Shown one piece after another: positions 53,432 to 61,660 of a stretch of DNA of 64,000 nt (position 1 is the first letter of the stretch; each line of letters opens with the position of its first letter). Source of the stretch: Amycolatopsis decaplanina DSM 44594 (GTDB taxonomy: Bacteria > Actinomycetota > Actinomycetes > Mycobacteriales > Pseudonocardiaceae); the NCBI RefSeq assembly GCF_000342005.1, contig NZ_AOHO01000048.1:602540-666539 (forward strand), given 5' to 3'. The position numbers and the translations under genes are program-made. The notes below the pieces were generated by a model that was not told the origin of the DNA, made no database searches, and saw nothing but the letters and a program-made list of their open reading frames with translations.

Positions 53432-53800
53432 GTGATCCAGCAGGAGTCGCGGCTTCGGGTTGCCGACAACACGGGCGCGAAGGAGATCCTTTGCATCCGC
53501 GTTCTCGGCGGCTCGGGGCGGCGCTACGCGGGCATCGGCGACATCATCGTCGCCACCGTGAAGGACGCCATGCCGGCTGCGGGCGTGAAGAAGGGTGACG
53601 TCGTCAAGGCGGTCATCGTTCGCACGCGCAAGGAGCGCCGTCGTCCGGACGGTTCTTACATCCGCTTCGACGAGAACGCTGCTGTGCTCATCAAGAACGA
53701 CAATGAGCCCCGCGGCACCCGCATCTTCGGGCCGGTCGGCCGCGAGCTGCGCGACCGAAAGTTCATGAAGATCATTTCGCTCGCGCCGGAGGTGTTGTAG
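53432..53800 (+). CDS. rplN: 50S ribosomal protein L14
   Basis: L14 lies at the subunit interface. The 122-residue protein begins MIQQESRLRVADNTGAKEIL and has GIGDIIVATVKDAMPAAGVK and RKFMKIISLAPEVL. GTG 53432 follows CAGGAGTAGAC. First gene of the spc group. Confidence 0.97.
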   Translation: MIQQESRLRVADNTGAKEILCIRVLGGSGRRYAGIGDIIVATVKDAMPAAGVKKGDVVKAVIVRTRKERRRPDGSYIRFDENAAVLIKNDNEPRGTRIFGPVGRELRDRKFMKIISLAPEVL

Positions 53801-53803
53801 AGC

Positions 53804-54118
53804 ATGAAGGTGAAGAAGGGCGACACGGTCGTCGTCATCGCCGGCAAGGACAAGGGTGCCAAGGGCAAGGTCATCCAGGCCTACCCCGAGCGCGAGCGCG
53901 TGCTGGTCGAGGGCGTGAACCGGATCAAGAAGCACACGCGGATCTCCCAGACCCAGCGCGGCGCGCAGTCCGGCGGCATCGTCACGCAGGAAGCGCCCAT
54001 CCACGTCTCGAACGTGATGGTCGTCGACTCCGACGGCAAGCCGACCCGGGTGGGCTACCGCATCGGCGAGGACGGCAAGAAGGTCCGGGTCTCGCGCCGG
54101 AACGGTAAGGACATCTGA
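53804..54118 (+). CDS. rplX: 50S ribosomal protein L24
   Basis: L24 starts 50S assembly and sits near the exit tunnel. The 104-residue protein begins MKVKKGDTVVVIAGKDKGAK (KOW motif) and contains VLVEGVNRIKKHTRISQ. ATG 53804 is 3 bases after rplN. Confidence 0.97.
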   Translation: MKVKKGDTVVVIAGKDKGAKGKVIQAYPERERVLVEGVNRIKKHTRISQTQRGAQSGGIVTQEAPIHVSNVMVVDSDGKPTRVGYRIGEDGKKVRVSRRNGKDI

Positions 54119-54120
54119 TC

Positions 54121-54684
54121 ATGACCACCGCAGAGAAGATCGCCCCGCGCCTCAAGGTGCGGTACCGCGAGGAGATCAAGGGACAGCTCCAGCAGGAGTT
54201 CTCCTTCGAGAACGTCCACCAGATCCCGGGCGTCGTCAAGGTCGTCGTGAACATGGGTGTCGGTGACGCCGCCCGTGACAGCAAGCTGATCGAAGGCGCC
54301 ATCCGCGACCTGGCCGCGATCACCGGGCAGAAGCCCGAGGTCCGCAAGGCTCGCAAGTCCATCGCGCAGTTCAAGCTGCGCGAGGGCCAGCCGATCGGCG
54401 CGCGCGTCACGCTGCGCGGCGACCGGATGTGGGAGTTCCTCGACCGGCTGCTGACCATCGCGCTGCCGCGTATCCGTGACTTCCGCGGGCTTTCGCCGAA
54501 GCAGTTCGACGGCAACGGCAACTACACGTTCGGTCTCAACGAGCAGTCCATGTTCCACGAGATCGACCCGGACGCCATCGACCGCCCGCGCGGTATGGAC
54601 GTCACTGTCGTCACCACCGCCAACACCGACGACGAGGGCCGCGCGCTGCTTCGCAAGCTCGGCTTCCCGTTCAAGGAGAACTGA
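54121..54684 (+). CDS. rplE: 50S ribosomal protein L5
   Basis: L5 binds 5S rRNA in the central protuberance. The 187-residue protein begins MTTAEKIAPRLKVRYREEIK and contains VHQIPGVVKVVVNMGVGDAA and TANTDDEGRALLRKLGFPF. ATG 54121 is 2 bases after rplX. Confidence 0.97.
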   Translation: MTTAEKIAPRLKVRYREEIKGQLQQEFSFENVHQIPGVVKVVVNMGVGDAARDSKLIEGAIRDLAAITGQKPEVRKARKSIAQFKLREGQPIGARVTLRGDRMWEFLDRLLTIALPRIRDFRGLSPKQFDGNGNYTFGLNEQSMFHEIDPDAIDRPRGMDVTVVTTANTDDEGRALLRKLGFPFKEN

Positions 54685-54688
54685 GTCG

Positions 54689-54874
54689 ATGGCCAAGAAA
54701 GCACTGGTCCACAAGGCCGCGAAGACGCCGAAGTTCAAGGTTCGCGGTTACACGCGCTGCCAGCGGTGCGGTCGCCCGCACTCGGTGTTCCGCAAGTTCG
54801 GGCTCTGCCGGATCTGCCTTCGCGAGATGGCACACGCGGGCGAGCTGCCCGGCGTCCGCAAGTCCAGCTGGTAA
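54689..54874 (+). CDS. rpsN: 30S ribosomal protein S14, zinc-binding type Z
   Basis: The 61-residue protein carries CQRCGRPHSVFRKFGLCRIC, the two CxxC pairs of the zinc-binding S14 (rpsZ/rpsN1). It assembles late into the 30S head. ATG 54689 is 4 bases after rplE. The short length distinguishes it from the 101-residue zinc-free form. Confidence 0.97.
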   Translation: MAKKALVHKAAKTPKFKVRGYTRCQRCGRPHSVFRKFGLCRICLREMAHAGELPGVRKSSW

Positions 54875-54890
54875 GAGTCTTTTTTAACTC
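54875..54890 (+). other. T-loop hairpin between rpsN and rpsH
   Basis: GAGT and ACTC flank C-TTTTTT-A immediately after the rpsN stop. It resembles the element at 53355-53374. Confidence 0.4.
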
Positions 54891-54954
54891 CCACTTCGCC
54901 ACAGGCCTTGCAGCGATTGCAGGGAACCAGGGCGAGAAAGGTTGACAGGTCACC

Positions 54955-55353
54955 ATGACGATGACCGACCCCATCGCAGACTTCTTGACCCGTCTGCGTA
55001 ACGCGAACTCGGCTTACCACGACGAGGTCGTGCTTCCCCACTCGAAGATCAAGGCGAACATCGCCGAGATCCTCAAGCGCGAAGGCTACATCTCGGGCTA
55101 CCGCGACGAGCCGGGCGAGAAGCACAAGAACCTCGTCGTGGAGCTGAAGTACGGCCCCAACCGTGAGCGCAGCATCGCCGGCCTCCGCCGCGTGTCCAAG
55201 CCCGGCCTGCGGGTCTACGCAAAATCGACCGAACTGCCGTCGGTTCTCGGTGGCCTCGGCGTCGCGATCATCTCGACGTCGTCCGGCCTCCAGACCGACC
55301 GTCAGGCCAAGCGCAACAGCGTGGGCGGCGAAGTCCTCGCCTACGTCTGGTAA
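54955..55353 (+). CDS. rpsH: 30S ribosomal protein S8
   Basis: S8 binds the central 16S rRNA domain and in E. coli represses the spc operon. The 132-residue protein begins MTMTDPIADFLTRLRNAN and ends in the typical GLGVAIISTSSGLQTDRQAK region. The ATG at 54955 or 54961 could start it. Confidence 0.96.
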   Translation: MTMTDPIADFLTRLRNANSAYHDEVVLPHSKIKANIAEILKREGYISGYRDEPGEKHKNLVVELKYGPNRERSIAGLRRVSKPGLRVYAKSTELPSVLGGLGVAIISTSSGLQTDRQAKRNSVGGEVLAYVW

Positions 55354-55369
55354 GGAAGGGGGCAAAGAC

Positions 55370-55909
55370 ATGTCACGCATTGGAAAGCTGCCGGTCGCCG
55401 TCCCCTCCGGGGTCGAGGTGACCATCGAAGGTCAGCAGATCAAGGTCAAGGGGCCCAAGGGCACCCTTGAGCACACCATCGCCGAGCCGATCACCGTGGA
55501 GCGCGCCGAAGACGGCACGCTGCAGGTGAAGCGTCCCGACGAGGAGCGCACCAGCCGTGCCCTGCACGGTCTCACCCGGACGCTGGTCAACAACCTCGTC
55601 GTCGGTGTGACCGAGGGCTACGAGAAGAAGCTCGAGATCCACGGTGTCGGTTACCGCGTGCAGGCCAAGGGCTCGGACCTCGAGTTCGCCCTCGGCTACA
55701 GCCACCCGGTGAAGATCGAGGCCCCGGAAGGCATCACCTTCAAGGTCGAGACCCCCACCCGGTTCTCGGTCTCGGGCATCGACAAGCAGAAGGTCGGCCA
55801 GATCGCCGCGGTCATCCGCAAGCTGCGCCGCCCGGACCCGTACAAGGGCAAGGGCCTGCGCTACGAGGGTGAGAAGATCCGCCGCAAGGTCGGAAAGACG
55901 GGTAAGTGA
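55370..55909 (+). CDS. rplF: 50S ribosomal protein L6
   Basis: L6 lies near the sarcin-ricin loop. The 179-residue protein begins MSRIGKLPVAVPSGVEVTIE and has the C-terminal signature RRPDPYKGKGLRYEGE. ATG 55370 follows GGAAGGGGGCAAAG. Confidence 0.97.
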   Translation: MSRIGKLPVAVPSGVEVTIEGQQIKVKGPKGTLEHTIAEPITVERAEDGTLQVKRPDEERTSRALHGLTRTLVNNLVVGVTEGYEKKLEIHGVGYRVQAKGSDLEFALGYSHPVKIEAPEGITFKVETPTRFSVSGIDKQKVGQIAAVIRKLRRPDPYKGKGLRYEGEKIRRKVGKTGK

Positions 55910-55911
55910 TC

Positions 55912-56310
55912 ATGAGCGACACGACTACGAAGCGCAAGCCGGTCGGCAAGGACATCTCGACCCGCCGCCGCGTCGCGAAGGCCCGTCGGCACTTCCGCCT
56001 TCGCAAGAAGATCAACGGCACGGACCAGCGTCCGCGCCTGGTCGTCAAGCGTTCGTCGCGGCACATCGCCGTGCAGCTGATCGACGACCTCGCCGGCAAG
56101 ACCCTGGCGTCGGCGTCCACCCTCGAGGCGGACGTTCGCGCGCTGGAAGGCGACAAGAAGGCCAAGGCCGCCAAGGTCGGGGAGCTCGTCGCCGCCCGCG
56201 CCAAGAACGCCGGCGTCTCGACCGTGGTGTTCGACCGTGGTGGCAACGCCTACCACGGCCGCATCGCGGCGCTCGCCGACGCTGCCCGTGAGGCGGGGTT
56301 GGAGTTCTGA
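55912..56310 (+). CDS. rplR: 50S ribosomal protein L18
   Basis: L18 binds 5S rRNA with L5. The 132-residue protein begins MSDTTTKRKPVGKDISTRRR and contains RPRLVVKRSSRHIAVQLIDD and FDRGGNAYHGRIAALADAAR. ATG 55912 is 2 bases after rplF; an in-frame GTG 6 bases earlier overlaps the rplF stop and is possible. Confidence 0.96.
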   Translation: MSDTTTKRKPVGKDISTRRRVAKARRHFRLRKKINGTDQRPRLVVKRSSRHIAVQLIDDLAGKTLASASTLEADVRALEGDKKAKAAKVGELVAARAKNAGVSTVVFDRGGNAYHGRIAALADAAREAGLEF

Positions 56311-56341
56311 TGCAGATGCTCGTGAATGGAAGGAAAGCCTG

Positions 56342-56986
56342 ATGCCGGGACGTACACGGCAATTCGGCGGCGGCCAGGGCGGACCCGGCGGGCAGGGCGG
56401 CAACGACCGCAATGACCGTCGCGACCGCCGGGACCGGCGCGACAGCGGCCGTGGCGGGGCCGGCCAGGAAAAGACCCCGCACCTCGAGAAGGTCGTGACG
56501 ATCAACCGCGTCGCCAAGGTCGTCAAGGGTGGTCGTCGCTTCAGCTTCACCGCTCTGGTGGTCGTCGGTGACGGCGACGGTCAGGTCGGCGTCGGCTACG
56601 GCAAGGCCAAGGAAGTTCCCGCGGCCATCGCCAAGGGCGTCGAGGAAGCGAAGAAGAACTTCTTCCGCGTTCCCCGCGTCGCCGGCACCATCCCCCACCC
56701 GATCCAGGGTGAGGAAGCCGCCGGTGTCGTGCTGCTCCGTCCGGCCTCGGCCGGTACCGGTGTCATCGCCGGTGGCCCGGTGCGCGCGGTCCTGGAGTGC
56801 GCGGGTGTCCACGACGTGCTGTCGAAGTCGCTCGGCTCCGACAACGCGATCAACATCGTGCACGCGACCGTGGCGGCCCTGAAGGGCCTGCAGCGTCCCG
56901 AAGAGGTCGCGGCCCGCCGTGGTCTCCCGCTCGAGGACGTCGCCCCGGCTCGGATGCTGCGCCAGCGTGCCGGCCAGGGGGTCTGA
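56342..56986 (+). CDS. rpsE: 30S ribosomal protein S5
   Basis: S5 acts in decoding fidelity and mRNA unwinding. The 214-residue protein has a Gly/Arg/Asp-rich N-terminal tail of about 45 residues, then LEKVVTINRVAKVVKGGRRF and IAGGPVRAVLECAGVHDVLS. ATG 56342 follows GGAAGGA. The tail is common in actinobacteria. Confidence 0.97.
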   Translation: MPGRTRQFGGGQGGPGGQGGNDRNDRRDRRDRRDSGRGGAGQEKTPHLEKVVTINRVAKVVKGGRRFSFTALVVVGDGDGQVGVGYGKAKEVPAAIAKGVEEAKKNFFRVPRVAGTIPHPIQGEEAAGVVLLRPASAGTGVIAGGPVRAVLECAGVHDVLSKSLGSDNAINIVHATVAALKGLQRPEEVAARRGLPLEDVAPARMLRQRAGQGV

Positions 56987-56987
56987 C

Positions 56988-57173
56988 ATGACTCAGCTCA
57001 AGGTGACCCAGGTCAAGAGCAAGATCGGCACGAAGCACGCTCACCGCGAGTCGCTGCGCACCCTCGGGCTGCGCAAGATCCGCCAGAGCGTCGTGCGTGA
57101 TGACACTCCCGAGGTGCGCGGCCTTATCCACACCGTCCGCCACCTGGTGGAGGTCGAGGAGGTCAAGGCATGA
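56988..57173 (+). CDS. rpmD: 50S ribosomal protein L30
   Basis: Small 61-residue large-subunit protein beginning MTQLKVTQVKSKIGTKHAHR, with TLGLRKIRQSVVRDDTPEVR. ATG 56988 is one base after rpsE, and the stop overlaps the rplO ATG. Confidence 0.95.
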   Translation: MTQLKVTQVKSKIGTKHAHRESLRTLGLRKIRQSVVRDDTPEVRGLIHTVRHLVEVEEVKA

Positions 57174-57616
57174 CTGCCATCAAGATCCACCACCTTCGTC
57201 CGGCTCCGGGCGCGAAGCGCGACAAGATCCGCGTCGGCCGTGGTGAGGGCTCGAAGGGCAAGACCGCCGGTCGCGGTACCAAGGGCACCAAGGCCCGGAA
57301 GAACGTGCCCGCCGGTTTCGAGGGTGGGCAGATGCCCATCCACATGCGGCTGCCGAAGCTGCGTGGCTTCAAGAACCGGTTCCGCACCGAGTACCAGCCG
57401 GTGAACGTGGGCGACATCGCCCGCGTCTTCCCGGACGGTGGCAAGGTCGGCGCCGAGGAGCTCGTCGCGAACGGTCTGGTCCGCAAGGGCAAGCTCGTGA
57501 AGGTGCTCGGCAACGGCGACGTGAACGGCGTCAAGCTGGACGTCACCGCCGACGCTTTCTCCGGCTCCGCCAAGGAGAAGCTCGCCGCCGCCGGTGGCTC
57601 CGCCACCACGCTCTGA
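57170..57616 (+). CDS. rplO: 50S ribosomal protein L15
   Basis: L15 helps late 50S assembly. The 148-residue protein begins MTAIKIHHLRPAPGAKRDK, has the Gly/Lys-rich KGKTAGRGTKGTKARKN and FEGGQMPIHMRLPKLRGF. ATG 57170 overlaps rpmD. In most bacteria secY follows directly; here a terminator, four P1 repeats and two other genes intervene. Confidence 0.97.
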   Translation: MTAIKIHHLRPAPGAKRDKIRVGRGEGSKGKTAGRGTKGTKARKNVPAGFEGGQMPIHMRLPKLRGFKNRFRTEYQPVNVGDIARVFPDGGKVGAEELVANGLVRKGKLVKVLGNGDVNGVKLDVTADAFSGSAKEKLAAAGGSATTL

Positions 57617-57672
57617 GCTCGCTCCCGCTTCACCCGGCTCCCTCCGCTTCGCTGCGGGAGCCTCAGCTTCAC

Positions 57673-57711
57673 CGAAAGGCCCGCCCGGCTCCGCCCGGCG
57701 GGCCTTTCGCT
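57673..57711 (+). terminator. Terminator-like hairpin after rplO
   Basis: CGAAAGGCCCGCC and GGCGGGCCTTTCG form a 13-bp perfect stem around an 11-base loop, followed by CTTGCG. It would end the spc transcript before secY. Confidence 0.75.
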
Positions 57712-57730
57712 TGCGCTCACTCCGCCGCCG

Positions 57731-57926
57731 ACCTGCGTTTAGCGGCCTAACCGCGATCTGGCCCCTTTCGCCCGGCGCTCCCGTCGACTTGCGTTTAGCC
57801 CCCTAATCGCGATCCCGGCCGCGGACAGCCTTTTCAGCCCCGACCCGCGTTTAGCGGGCTAAACGCGCTCCGCTGGTCGCCCAGGTGCCCGCCGCCCGGA
57901 TCGCGGTTAGCCCGCTAAACGCACGT
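57731..57926. repeat. Four intergenic repeats, family P1
   Basis: Copies at 57731-57759, 57786-57815, 57843-57872 and 57897-57926, the densest cluster in the window. The set mixes asymmetric (CCCCCTAATC), GG-centre and GGTTAG variants. They fill most of the 366-base gap after rplO. Confidence 0.88.
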
Positions 57927-57982
57927 CGGCCACCGGAACCGCGAGCGTGGCGGCAGGGGTCCTGAGCTGGAAGGATTGTCAG

Positions 57983-58753
57983 GTGGCCATACCTCCTGGG
58001 CAGGATCCGCAGCCCTTTCAACAGCAGCCGGACGCCCCACCGATGGTCGTATCGGTTTCAGGTCCCATGGATCCCACGGACGAACCAAAGCGGTCCGGCC
58101 GGCTTGAGCCTCGCAGGCTCGTCGCAGCGGGACTGTCCGCTCTGGCCCTGGTGCTGACCCTCATGGGTTGCTTCTTCCCACTCGTCAACACCGAGCATCG
58201 GCTCGGCTTCGATTCCAGCGAGCAGGTCGTGCTCGTGTTCGTGCAAGGCGCGTGGGACATGACGGTGAATCAGGTCGGCCAACCCACCTTCACCACCTCG
58301 ACGTCGCCTGTCGGTATCCCGCTCCTGATCGCCGCGACAATCCTCCTGGCGGCCACCGTCGTCAGCGCGCGCGTAGCCGGGCTCCAACGTCCGGGCGCTT
58401 TGGACAGATGGCTCACCACCATCGCGGCGGTCTTCCTGGCCGGAGTCGTCATCAGTGTCGCCACGCTGGGATACGGACGGCAGATGGGAGAGGGCATCGA
58501 GGTGAGCCAGAGCTTGGGAGCGGGTATGTGGGCCCTCTTCGCCGCGACGGTCGCCGCTGCGGGCGCGGCTGTCATGAGCCACCGCGTCCAGGAGAACGAG
58601 TTCCCGGTGAGCGGTGATCCGGGGCTCGCGGACATGCCCACACCGAAGGACGGCATCTCCATCACGGTCCTCCCACCGGAGCCGCAGCCGCAGACACCCG
58701 ACTATTCGGCCTTCGCGCCTCCGCCGGTTCCCGGCGCGAAAGAGCGCGATTAG
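57983..58753 (+). CDS. Four-helix membrane protein, unknown function
   Basis: I do not recognise this 256-residue protein. After a Pro/Gln-rich cytoplasmic start it has about four hydrophobic segments (LVAAGLSALALVLTLMGCFF, IPLLIAATILLAATVV, LTTIAAVFLAGVVISVATLG, LFAATVAAAGAAVM) and a Pro-rich tail. A GGAAGGA at 57969-57975 supports GTG 57983; GTG 57947 is alternative. The last codons (GAG CGC GAT TAG) come from a P1 repeat. It interrupts the spc-secY linkage. Confidence 0.65.
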   Translation: MAIPPGQDPQPFQQQPDAPPMVVSVSGPMDPTDEPKRSGRLEPRRLVAAGLSALALVLTLMGCFFPLVNTEHRLGFDSSEQVVLVFVQGAWDMTVNQVGQPTFTTSTSPVGIPLLIAATILLAATVVSARVAGLQRPGALDRWLTTIAAVFLAGVVISVATLGYGRQMGEGIEVSQSLGAGMWALFAATVAAAGAAVMSHRVQENEFPVSGDPGLADMPTPKDGISITVLPPEPQPQTPDYSAFAPPPVPGAKERD

Positions 58754-58770
58754 CCCGCTAAACGCGCTCG
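58742..58770. repeat. Intergenic repeat, family P1, supplying a stop codon
   Basis: GAGCGCGATTAGCCCGCTAA then ACGCGCTCG. Its TAG (58751-58753) ends the membrane protein gene. Confidence 0.85.
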
Positions 58771-58803
58771 CGGTCGCCGATACGGTGGGGGAGGAGGTGG
58801 CCG

Positions 58804-59436
58804 ATGACTTGGGCGGTGGTCTTTTTCGGAGCGGCGGTGCTCGTGGCTTTTACGCCAGGGGCGAACAATCTGCTCGGCCTGCATCACGGCATGACACAGG
58901 GAGTCTGGAAAGGGCTCGCCGGTCTGTTAGGCCGATTGGCCGCATTCACGGTATTGATCGCGGCAGTCGCCGCGGGGCTCGGACAGCTCCTCGCGGCTTC
59001 CGAGCTTGCACTCACGGTGATCAAATGGGCGGGCGTCGCCTATCTGGTCTGGCTCGGCGGGCGTCTGCTGTGGTCGACGTTCCGTACCGGGCGAACCGCG
59101 CATGTCCAGGCCCCGCGAAGCACTGAATCCGTACCGGCGCCGCGGATCGCGAGGAAGGAATTCGTCGTCGCGATCACGAATCCGAAGGCGATCCTCATCT
59201 TCACCGCGTTCGTGCCCCAGTTCATCGACGCAGCTCATGGCTCCTTTTCCGCCCGGATCGCGATTCTCGGCACCGTCTACCTGCTCGCCGAGTTCGTCGC
59301 GGGCGCGACCTACATCGGTGCGGGCGCGCTCGTGAAGTCGTTCCGGCTGTCCCGCCGGGCGACTCGCAACGTCGACCGCGGCACCGGCGTCGTGCTCCTC
59401 GGCATGGCGGGCGCCCTCGCCGCTTCGAGCTCCTGA
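58804..59436 (+). CDS. LysE/RhtB-family amino acid or metabolite exporter
   Basis: The 210-residue protein has the LysE-family start AFTPGANNLLGLHHGMTQG (TPGANN in place of the usual PGPN) and about five or six hydrophobic segments, with KEFVVAITNPKAILIFTAFV in the middle. Such proteins export amino acids or related compounds across the membrane. The substrate cannot be inferred. ATG 58804 follows a GGGGGAGGAGG site. Confidence 0.82.
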   Translation: MTWAVVFFGAAVLVAFTPGANNLLGLHHGMTQGVWKGLAGLLGRLAAFTVLIAAVAAGLGQLLAASELALTVIKWAGVAYLVWLGGRLLWSTFRTGRTAHVQAPRSTESVPAPRIARKEFVVAITNPKAILIFTAFVPQFIDAAHGSFSARIAILGTVYLLAEFVAGATYIGAGALVKSFRLSRRATRNVDRGTGVVLLGMAGALAASSS

Positions 59437-59454
59437 ACACGCTCCCTGATCACA

Positions 59455-59481
59455 GTGCGTTTAGCAGGCTAAGTGCGATCC
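59455..59481. repeat. Degenerate intergenic repeat, family P1
   Basis: ACAGTGCGTTTAGCAGGCTA then AGTGCGATCC: several matched changes from the consensus in both arms (GTGCG / GTGCG region). Confidence 0.7.
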
Positions 59482-59618
59482 GGTGGGGGCCAGGAAAATG
59501 AGAAACGGTAGGGCTATCTGTCAAGGTTCCGGAGCGAGAAGCACAAGTCGATCGACCCCGCGGACCAACCTTCGTCCGGAAAACCCACACGCACTGCGGA
59601 CACGCCCTGTGAAGCTGT

Positions 59619-59660
59619 TAGAGTCGGCGGCACGCTTCGGGACGAGTGTGCCCCGAAGCG
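59619..59660 (+). promoter_or_regulatory. secY upstream region: candidate -10 and leader hairpin
   Basis: TAGAGT at 59619-59624 may be a -10 box; no good -35 is seen. CGCTTCGGG (59633-59641) pairs perfectly with CCCGAAGCG (59652-59660). The 321-base gap before secY thus provides its own promoter and leader, as expected after the spc terminator. Confidence 0.4.
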
Positions 59661-59757
59661 TTCCTGGCTTGTGCCAGAAACTGTGTGTTCCCGCCGGCCC
59701 AGGCCGGCCAAGCCGATCGTCGGTCAGACAGCCGACGACGCCGAGGAGGTTCCCCGC

Positions 59758-61065
59758 GTGCTCAGCGCCTTCCGCTCGGCTCTAGCGACGCCGGATCTAC
59801 GTAAGAAGATCCTGTTCACGCTAGCCATCGTCGCGGTCTACCGAATCGGTGCCACCATTCCGGCCCCGGGCATCTCGTATTCCGCCGTGCAGCAATGCAC
59901 GGAGACCGGGTCGCAGGAGGGCGTCTATCAGCTGCTGAACCTGTTCAGTGGCGGTGCACTGCTGCAGCTGTCGCTGTTCTCGACCGGCATCATGCCGTAC
60001 ATCACGGCGAGCATCATCGTCCAGCTCCTCACCGTGGTCATCCCGCGGTTCGAGGAACTGAAGAAGGAAGGCCAGGCCGGCCAGGGCAAGCTGACCCAGT
60101 ACACCCGGTACCTGACGATCGCCCTCGCGGTCCTGCAGGCCACCGGTGTGGTGGCGCTTGCCGACCGCAAGCAGCTCTTCCCGCAGTGCGACACCGCGAT
60201 CATCCCGGACAACAGCGTCTACACGCTGGCCATCATCGTCATCACGATGACCGCCGGTACGGCCGTCATGATGTGGCTGGGTGAGCTGATCACCGAGCGC
60301 GGCGTCGGCAACGGCATGTCCGTCCTCATCTTCCTGAACATCGCGGCCCGGATCCCGATCGAGGGTGGCAACATCCTCAGCAGCGCGGGTGGCGTCGTCT
60401 TCGCCCTGATCTGCGTGTTCGGCCTGGTGATCATCGCCAGCGTCATCTTCGTCGAGCAGGGCCAGCGCCGGATCCCGGTGCAGTACGCCAAGCGCATGAT
60501 CGGCCGCCGCATGTACGGCGGGACCTCGACCTACCTGCCGATCAAGGTGAACCAGGCCGGTGTCATCCCGGTCATCTTCGCCTCGTCGCTGCTCTACCTG
60601 CCGGACCTGATCAGCCGCCTCGTCGGCGACGCCAACAGCAACGCGGGCTGGCAGGTCTTCATCCAGAACTACATCGTCAACCAGTCCAGCTGGGCGCACG
60701 TCCTGCTGTACTTCGCGTTGATCATCTTCTTCACGTACTTCTACATCACGATCACGTTCAATGTGGACGAGCGTGCGGAAGAAATGAAGAAGTTCGGTGG
60801 CTTCATCCCGGGTATCCGCCCGGGCCGTCCCACCGCGGAGTACCTCAGCTACGTCCTCGGCCGCATCACCCTGCCGGGCTCGCTGTACCTGGGCATCATC
60901 GCGATCCTTCCGAACTTCTTCCTGTCCGTCACCGGCAGCGGGAACAACCAGAACTTCCCGTTCGGTGGCACGGCTGTGCTGATCATGGTCGGTGTCGGTC
61001 TCGACACCGTGAAGCAGATCGAAAGCCAGCTGATGCAACGTAACTACGAAGGGTTCTTGAAGTGA
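59758..61065 (+). CDS. secY: Preprotein translocase subunit SecY
   Basis: SecY is the channel of the Sec translocon. The 435-residue protein begins MLSAFRSALATPDLRKKILF, with about ten membrane helices, and the conserved loops GGTSTYLPIKVNQAGVIPVI and FGGFIPGIRPGRPTAEYL. GTG 59758 follows CCGAGGAGG. Its TGA overlaps the adk GTG. Confidence 0.97.
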   Translation: MLSAFRSALATPDLRKKILFTLAIVAVYRIGATIPAPGISYSAVQQCTETGSQEGVYQLLNLFSGGALLQLSLFSTGIMPYITASIIVQLLTVVIPRFEELKKEGQAGQGKLTQYTRYLTIALAVLQATGVVALADRKQLFPQCDTAIIPDNSVYTLAIIVITMTAGTAVMMWLGELITERGVGNGMSVLIFLNIAARIPIEGGNILSSAGGVVFALICVFGLVIIASVIFVEQGQRRIPVQYAKRMIGRRMYGGTSTYLPIKVNQAGVIPVIFASSLLYLPDLISRLVGDANSNAGWQVFIQNYIVNQSSWAHVLLYFALIIFFTYFYITITFNVDERAEEMKKFGGFIPGIRPGRPTAEYLSYVLGRITLPGSLYLGIIAILPNFFLSVTGSGNNQNFPFGGTAVLIMVGVGLDTVKQIESQLMQRNYEGFLK

Positions 61066-61616
61066 CGCGCCTGGTTCTCGTTGGCCCTCCTGGCGCGGGC
61101 AAAGGTACTCAGGCGGTAGCACTGTCGGAGAAGCTCCGGATCCCGCACATCTCGACCGGCGATCTGTTCCGCGCGCACGTGGGTGAGCAGACGCCGCTGG
61201 GACAGGAAGCCAAGCGCTACCTGGATTCCGGTGAACTCGTGCCCGACTCGGTCACGAACGAGATGGTGCGCGAGCGCCTCGCCGAACCCGACGCCAAGGT
61301 CGGTTTCCTGCTCGACGGGTTCCCCCGGAACACGAAGCAGGCCGATGTCCTCGGTGAGATCCTCGGCGAGGTCGACACCAAGCTCAACGCGGTCATCCAG
61401 CTCCAGGTCTCGGAAGACGTCGTCGTCGAGCGGCTGCTGTCCCGCGGCCGCTCGGACGACACCGAAGAGGTCATCCGTCGTCGTCAGCAGATCTACGTGT
61501 CCGAGACGGCTCCGCTGCTCGAGTACTACGCGGACATCCTGGTTACGGTCGACGGCGTCGGCTCGGTCGACGAGATCTCCGCCCGCGTGCTGGAAGCGCT
61601 GCGCGACCGCACGTGA
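61062..61616 (+). CDS. adk: Adenylate kinase
   Basis: Adk converts ATP plus AMP to two ADP. The 184-residue protein begins MTRLVLVGPPGAGKGTQA with the P-loop, has STGDLFRAHV and FLLDGFPRNTKQAD, and a short LID (RGRSDDTEEVIRRR), the short form without zinc cysteines. GTG 61062 overlaps the secY stop; the stop overlaps the reading frame of map. Confidence 0.97.
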   Translation: MTRLVLVGPPGAGKGTQAVALSEKLRIPHISTGDLFRAHVGEQTPLGQEAKRYLDSGELVPDSVTNEMVRERLAEPDAKVGFLLDGFPRNTKQADVLGEILGEVDTKLNAVIQLQVSEDVVVERLLSRGRSDDTEEVIRRRQQIYVSETAPLLEYYADILVTVDGVGSVDEISARVLEALRDRT

Positions 61617-61660
61617 ACCTCGGAGGACTGCGTGTACTGCAACGGCTTCGTCGTGGGCGC

